Origin: Acidobacteriota bacterium
GTDB lineage: Bacteria > Acidobacteriota > Terriglobia > Acidiferrales > UBA7541
Reading direction: 5' to 3'
DNA: 38,018 nt
Assembly: GCA_003223255.1 (NCBI GenBank)
Contig: QHYJ01000056.1
Span: 1 to 38,018, forward strand
In this document: positions 33,894 to 38,018 of the stretch, piece after piece
Layout of the letters: each line of letters opens with the position of its first letter
Position numbering within the stretch: the stretch's first letter is position 1
Position numbers and translations under genes: made by a program
Notes under the pieces: model-generated
What the model was told of the DNA's origin: nothing
What the model saw: only the letters and a program-made list of their open reading frames with translations
Databases searched by the model: none

Positions 33894-35230
33894 TCAGCGC
33901 CTCACAAGGTGATTCGTCACCCGCTCGGCCGCTTCTTCTCCCGTGCGCAAAGCACCTTCGCTCGAAAGCCCGTCCAGGTAGTCGCCGCAGAGGTCGAAGA
34001 GTTCCCGCCAACCCTCGAGTTGCTTCCGCAGAGCGGTCATCTCGCGCAGCCTTCCGGGAGGAAACTGCGCGATCCCGATGTTCCACCGCACCAGATGAAC
34101 AAAAAGCACCTTGCCGCGGCACTCCGGAAAGGTTCGCTCCACGATTTGGCTCGCTTGCCGTTTCAACGAGTCGTCATCCGCTTCCAGCCGGCAATTCCCG
34201 GGCGTATTCCACAGGAAAACGCCCGCCAGCCCGGTTCCGCTCGGGCAGCGGTTGGGCGCCGCAAATGTTCCATTTCGATTTCTGCCCCAGGAACTACATC
34301 CGGGGTGAATGCATATCCCGCGTAGGGAGTCTTAGGTGGATTGGAAAGTGCTACCGCCGCATTGGCAATCTTCGAGTATTGCGTGCGAGAAAGAAGTTCG
34401 CACATTTCTACCGGCAAGCTCGGGCAAAGACCGGGAACCAGATGGCCGGGAACGGCGAAGATCGCTGCCCGGCTGCGAAAGTTCTGCCGCCTCCCTTCCA
34501 CTTCTGCCTGCGCCTCAACTCCGGCTCCACTCCGTTCTACGCGCAGCACGCGCGCCCCCGTAACTACTGGTAATTGGGCGGCAGCCGCCTCCGGAATTCG
34601 GTCCACGCCGTCTGTCAGATTCCACTGGCCGCGCACCAGGAGGTTCCAAATCACCTGCATTAGGATGACGCGCGAGGACTTCTCCGCAGCTCCGCCCATC
34701 GGCCCATTCAGCCCGGGCCAGAAAATGCGATCGAACAGCTCTTCGCCGCCAATCCCCTGAAAATATTCCTGGCAATTCTCTCCATCCAACGCGCCACTCA
34801 GAAAACTATTGCCGTGAGACAGCGCGCGGAAATTGCGAAACAAATCCATACCGAATCGCAATCCGGCCGAGCGTGCCCGCCACGAGATGCCCCGATCGAG
34901 CAACAGATCCTCGAACCGCCCGCCGCGGTAGCCGCGACAGCCGGCCGCGTCCTGGATGCCTACGCTGAAGCTTCCCGGACAGGTCAGTGACGACAGGTCT
35001 AGGCGCTTCACCAGCGCACGCATGCTCCGGAATCCATTTCCGAAAAGCGTCACGCCCCGGTCAATCACAAACCCATTGGCGCGATCGGTGGTCATACGCC
35101 CGCCAACGCGCGAGTCCGCTTCCAGCACCAGTGGTTCGAGCCCGCGGTCTTTCAACCGAATCGCCGCGCCCAGTCCCGCGATTCCCCCGCCGATGACCAC
35201 GACGTCCGCGTCCCCGCTGTGCTTGTCCAT
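33894..35230 (-). pseudogene. FAD-dependent protoporphyrinogen-oxidase-like oxidoreductase, frameshifted
   Basis: Start ATG 35230. The FAD motif VVVIGGGIAGLGAAIRLKD and EADSRVGGRMTTD identify an amine-oxidase/protoporphyrinogen-oxidase type flavoprotein. The frame runs to EIEMEHLRRPTAA and then meets a stop at 34163. A second frame carries APNRCPSGTGLAGVFLWNTP, then IVERTFPECRGKVLFVHLVR and the C-terminal FAD motif FDLCGDYLDGLSSEGALRTG. One extra T in the TTT run at 34263-34265 gives EMEHFAAPNRCP and a continuous protein of about 446 residues. A homopolymer error is therefore likely. It follows the methyltransferase gene by 11 nt. Confidence 0.78.
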
Positions 35231-35241
35231 GGCGGCTTCCG

Positions 35242-36072
35242 TTAGCGCCGCGTGCCCGCAAACAAATCCACTGCCTGCGTGCTGCGTGCATATTTCACAT
35301 GGTCAAGACGCTCGCGCAAAAACTTATCCCAATCCTGCCGCTTCGTTACGTGATGAATCACCGGCCCAAAAATCACGTAATTGTGCGCGTCCCAGCCATG
35401 CTCGAAGAGCAAAACCTTTCCTTTCGGCTTCAGGATTCTAGTAGCCTCGCCGAACAGTTTCTCGCGAGCGCCGCCTGTCGGAAGCTCGTGCGTGCCAAAG
35501 CCAAAGCACACCGCGTCGCACGACGCGTCCGGCAGCGGAACGCTGAAATAATCGGCCTCAAAAGTCTGAATCCGCGGATCGGACTGCGGCGGCACTTCCA
35601 AATCGCGAACGTCCGCAACCGCCTCCTCGGGAGACTCGCCTTCCGCATTCCAGCAATCCACCGATTTGATCTGGGCTTCGGGCAACACGTCGGAAAGCAA
35701 AAAGGCATGGCGGTACGTACCGATATGCAAATCCGCGACGGTCACTTTCCCTTGCACCTCCCCCAGAGCGACCAGTTTGCGCACATACTTCACTCCCGGA
35801 TGCCCATACATCCGGTATAAGCCAACCAACGAATACGCCAGCAGCAACAGCCCAATCTCGGCAAGCGCGACCGCTCCCCAGAACGCCATCGGGATGCGAA
35901 ACAACACTCCCACCGCTCCGAGAGGAATTCCCACTGCGAGAAAAACTTTCGTGATTTTCCAATAGTCGCGGCGGCTGACATACACGGCGCGTCCCCAGTA
36001 CCACCACGCGGATGGCCGCTTGTCCGCCGCCGACGCCGGGTACCAGTGCGTAACTGCTTGTGTGCTCGTCAT
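35242..36072 (-). CDS. Membrane-anchored SAM-dependent methyltransferase-like protein
   Basis: A 276-residue protein. Two membrane segments lie near the N-terminus (about 40-60 VFLAVGIPLGAVGVLFRIP and 62-83 AFWGAVALAEIGLLLLAYSL). The C-terminal half is class I methyltransferase-like: IQTFEADYFSVPLPDASCDAV (motifs II-III), then GEATRILKPKGKVLLFEHGW (the ArilKPGG strand). Motif I should have GxGxG but reads VTVADLHIGTYRHAFLLSDV, so cofactor binding is unusual. ATG 36072 has AAGGAGG just upstream, the best ribosome binding site in the window. The FAD oxidoreductase follows 11 nt later; a membrane lipid or quinone-like substrate is conceivable but not shown. Confidence 0.75.
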   Translation of the reverse strand: MTSTQAVTHWYPASAADKRPSAWWYWGRAVYVSRRDYWKITKVFLAVGIPLGAVGVLFRIPMAFWGAVALAEIGLLLLAYSLVGLYRMYGHPGVKYVRKLVALGEVQGKVTVADLHIGTYRHAFLLSDVLPEAQIKSVDCWNAEGESPEEAVADVRDLEVPPQSDPRIQTFEADYFSVPLPDASCDAVCFGFGTHELPTGGAREKLFGEATRILKPKGKVLLFEHGWDAHNYVIFGPVIHHVTKRQDWDKFLRERLDHVKYARSTQAVDLFAGTRR

Positions 36073-36095
36073 CGTTCCTCCTTGGCTTCCGTACT

Positions 36096-36221
36096 TCAAT
36101 GCAGCACGCACGCCAGCCGGTCGCGCAATCCCTCTCTGCCAACAAGCTCTTCGCGCACTTTGGCCGCGTGCCATCGCTGAACCTGATCGTAATAGGCGGA
36201 AACAATCGCTTCCCTTGCTGG
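36096..36221 (-). pseudogene. TetR-like regulator remnant
   Basis: One frame reads EAIVSAYYDQVQRWHAAKVR, then EELVGREGLRDRLACVLH before a TGA. Just upstream, in a frame one base off, lies FPSK. Together FPSKEAIV..YYD looks like the end of the TetR helix-turn-helix domain and the start of its ligand domain. The DNA-binding helices and the rest of the ligand domain are missing. It sits 23 nt ahead of the methyltransferase start, as a local regulator might. The call rests on short motifs only. Confidence 0.35.
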
Positions 36222-36786
36222 GAAAGCATTAGCAGGCCGCCCCGGTCGCAACCCCAGCCGCACGTGCCATGGTCTTTTAGCCGACGGACTTTTCTAGGCG
36301 CCTGGTGCGGAGGAGTTGAACATGTTCAAATGGCCTGGAGCTGTTTCGCGAACAGGGTTTTAAGTGAGCACGATGCGCGAGCGACATGAGGTCCAGAGAA
36401 AAATGAACACGTTCCGATATCTTAAATAAGGCTTTTCATATCAACAGATTATAGGATCACTGCCCCGGCTCGCGGCACTTCGGGTGGGAGCTTCGCTCGA
36501 GAGCCAAGGCCAAGCGTGTTCTCGGGGCTTTGGCGGACAGGCGAGGTGCTTGCTGCCCTTTGTGAGCTTTTCCGAACTGCCCGGATTTTCTTGTTTCGCC
36601 AACAACTCCTGAGTAAGATGCCACCAATGACGGTTGAAAGCCTGGCCCAGATTCAAAGGGAACATTTCGCTAGCAGTTTTCGTTCCATAGTTGGCAGGCC
36701 GAGTTGGACTGCCAGCGGTTTTTTGAGAGAGAAGCCGGCTCGCAGACACGCCTTGCACCGTAATCGGTTTAGAGGCTGATGATACG
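36222..36786. other. Divergent intergenic region before the sigma factor
   Basis: No supported gene. An AT-rich patch lies at about 36395-36450. A 13-codon frame (36322-36363) has GGAGGAG 6 nt ahead of its ATG, but nothing else supports it. The ECF promoter probably lies in 36600-36780; no clear box was picked out. Confidence 0.4.
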
Positions 36787-37356
36787 TTGGAGCAGGATGC
36801 CCAACTTGTCCAGCAATGCCTGCAGGGCGACGGGTCGGCCTGGGAGGAACTTGTGCGTCGCCACACGCGCCGCATTTTTAACATCTGCTACCGGTTCACC
36901 GGCAACCGCACGGAAGCGGAAGACCTGACGCAGGATGTGTTCCTCCGGGTGTACCGGACTTTAGCCAGTTATCGGTCGGCCCATGGCGGATTCGCCACAT
37001 GGGTGACCAGTGTGACGCGCAATTTGCTGATTGACCATTACCGTAGAACCAAGAGGGATCGCGTTACCGATTCGCTGGACGACGCCATGCCGGTGGTGGA
37101 AAACAAGGAATCTGTGGGACGCCGCCCCGACGAGCAAGCGCTTCTAGGCGAGTTGAGCGGGCAGGTCCAAAGCGCGCTGACGCGGCTATCGCCGGAATTG
37201 CGCGAGGCGGTCATCTTGCGCGACCTGCAGCAATTGGAGTACCTGGAGATTCATCGAGTGTTGGCCGTGCCGGAAGGAACGGTGAAGTCACGCATTAACC
37301 GCGGGCGCATCGAATTGGCGAGGATTCTGCAGCAGATGGGAGTGCGCCCGGCATGA
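36787..37356 (+). CDS. ECF-type RNA polymerase sigma factor
   Basis: A 189-residue sigma-70 family ECF factor. Region 2 is EELVRRHTRRIFNICYRFTG, then AEDLTQDVFLRVYRTLASY and HGGFATWVTSVTRNLLIDHY. A linker with acidic residues follows (DDAMPVVENKESVG), and region 4 is LTRLSPELREAVILRDLQQL and VLAVPEGTVKSRINRGRIEL. It directs RNA polymerase to envelope-stress or similar promoters; the target genes are unknown. The start is TTG 36787 because no ATG/GTG is in frame before region 2; GAGG lies 11 nt upstream. Its stop overlaps the anti-sigma start (ATGA), as in most sigma/anti-sigma pairs. Confidence 0.9.
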   Translation: MEQDAQLVQQCLQGDGSAWEELVRRHTRRIFNICYRFTGNRTEAEDLTQDVFLRVYRTLASYRSAHGGFATWVTSVTRNLLIDHYRRTKRDRVTDSLDDAMPVVENKESVGRRPDEQALLGELSGQVQSALTRLSPELREAVILRDLQQLEYLEIHRVLAVPEGTVKSRINRGRIELARILQQMGVRPA

Positions 37357-38018
37357 GGCACGTTTTGCATAGCATCGGCGTTTTGAGCGACTACCTCGAC
37401 GGGTTGTTGGACGCTGACGAGCGGAGCGCTTTCAATCAGCACGTGAACACCTGCGCGTCGTGCGCCCCCCTGGTAGCAAGCGTGGCGCACACGCTCGGCG
37501 GGCTGTATGCATTGGAACAGGTCGATCCGCCACTGCAACTGGAAACGGCCATCCTGAGAGCCACGCTGGGCGCAGTGCCTAGCAAGCGGGACTTCTGGGC
37601 CTGGCTGCGCAACTTGCAATCGCCCCGCTTTGTTTACAGCGCCGTCTCCGTTGCTGCCACGATCGTGCTGCTTTTGACCGCTACGGGCTTTAACTGGCGC
37701 AAGCCGAAGCTTGCGGACCTCGCTCCCGCAACGATCTACCGGAAAGCGGGCAGCCACGTGCATGTGTTCTACGCACGCAGTGCGAAGTTTGTCAGCGATT
37801 TGCGCGTGGTTTACGAAATTCAGTCGCGCATAAACCAAACCGAGCAAAACCCCGTTCTGCGCGACGAAACGATTCCCCAGACCTCTCCCAAGAAGGAGCC
37901 GGGCAGCACGGACAATACCAATCCGTCTTCCCCGAAGCAGCAGAACCGTGCGAATGAGATTGGCAGAAATCTCCGCGTGCTGGCCTGCAAATTCCCGATT
38001 CTGAGTGGCGCGCTGGTG
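37353..38018 (+). CDS. Anti-sigma factor with zinc-finger (zf-HC2), partial
   Basis: At least 222 residues; the frame is still open at the window end. The N-terminus has the anti-sigma zinc motif: LSDYLDGLLDADERSAFNQH, then HVNTCASCAPLV (His-x3-Cys-x2-Cys). One membrane helix (about 95-113, VYSAVSVAATIVLLLTATG) puts the rest in the periplasm, with a Pro/Lys/Asn-rich stretch (ETIPQTSPKKEPGSTDNTN). It starts in ATGA overlap with the sigma factor, so they are translated together. It should hold the sigma factor at the membrane until a signal releases it. Confidence 0.85.
   Translation, partial: MRHVLHSIGVLSDYLDGLLDADERSAFNQHVNTCASCAPLVASVAHTLGGLYALEQVDPPLQLETAILRATLGAVPSKRDFWAWLRNLQSPRFVYSAVSVAATIVLLLTATGFNWRKPKLADLAPATIYRKAGSHVHVFYARSAKFVSDLRVVYEIQSRINQTEQNPVLRDETIPQTSPKKEPGSTDNTNPSSPKQQNRANEIGRNLRVLACKFPILSGALV

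Noticed and set aside
36322-36363. 13-codon frame with a strong GGAGGAG ribosome binding site
   Set aside because: Too short, no signal peptide or family resemblance, and no clear downstream gene that it could lead; chance is the simpler reading.
36441-36884. Minus-strand 147-codon frame overlapping the sigma factor start
   Set aside because: No motif, no ribosome binding site, and it overlaps a certain ECF sigma factor.

Overview
This window (about 38 kb, GC-rich) reads as chromosomal DNA of a Gram-negative bacterium, most likely an Acidobacteriota member. That placement is inference. It rests on lpxD and an LpxL-type acyltransferase (so an outer membrane with lipid A), a complete hopanoid locus with a fused HpnC-HpnD, an S9 peptidase, an M19 dipeptidase, a Cys-rich zinc-ribbon protein of a type I associate with that phylum, and GC-rich palindromic repeats between genes. 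No phage, IS element, CRISPR array, rRNA or tRNA was recognised.

Layout. 0.3-3.6 kb: small enzymes (ABM-domain protein, exported cupin protein, ICMT-like membrane methyltransferase) and an exported DUF3179 protein whose reading frame is interrupted by one in-frame TGA. 3.9-6.2 kb: a membrane-bound hybrid histidine kinase. 6.2-11.3 kb: a frameshifted membrane protein, an exported class C-type serine hydrolase and a broken S9 peptidase. 11.3-13.4 kb: a decayed HigA antitoxin, a Tat-exported alanine racemase and a zinc-ribbon protein, followed by a decayed ABM gene.

13.9-27.0 kb is one minus-strand run for outer-membrane lipids. In transcription order it holds lpxL-like (frameshifted), lpxD, a P-loop protein, shc, a radical-SAM-like protein without its Cys motif, hpnA, hpnG, two zinc alcohol dehydrogenases, a fused hpnC-hpnD and hpnE. 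Most joints are 4-nt ATGA overlaps or short overlaps, so translation is probably coupled. HpnC/D/E make squalene, Shc cyclises it, and HpnA/HpnG act on the hopanoid side chain. No intact hpnH is present; the Cys-less radical-SAM-like gene sits where hpnH might be expected.

27.0-38.0 kb: a GT39 glycosyltransferase, an alpha/beta hydrolase whose nucleophile Ser is replaced by Asn, a GNAT acetyltransferase, a tiny exported peptide behind a divergent Tat-exported M19 protein, nrdR, an UPF0104 flippase-like protein, a frameshifted FAD oxidoreductase, a membrane-anchored methyltransferase preceded by a TetR-like relic, and an ECF sigma factor with its anti-sigma factor, which runs off the window.

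Most notable: the TGA in the DUF3179 gene lies exactly at the first Cys of a CxxC motif and is followed by a 6-bp hairpin with a G-first loop at bacterial SECIS distance, so the gene may encode a selenoprotein. A caution applies throughout: four other genes carry frameshifts, two of them restored by one extra base in a homopolymer run, so sequencing or assembly error cannot be excluded for any single disruption.
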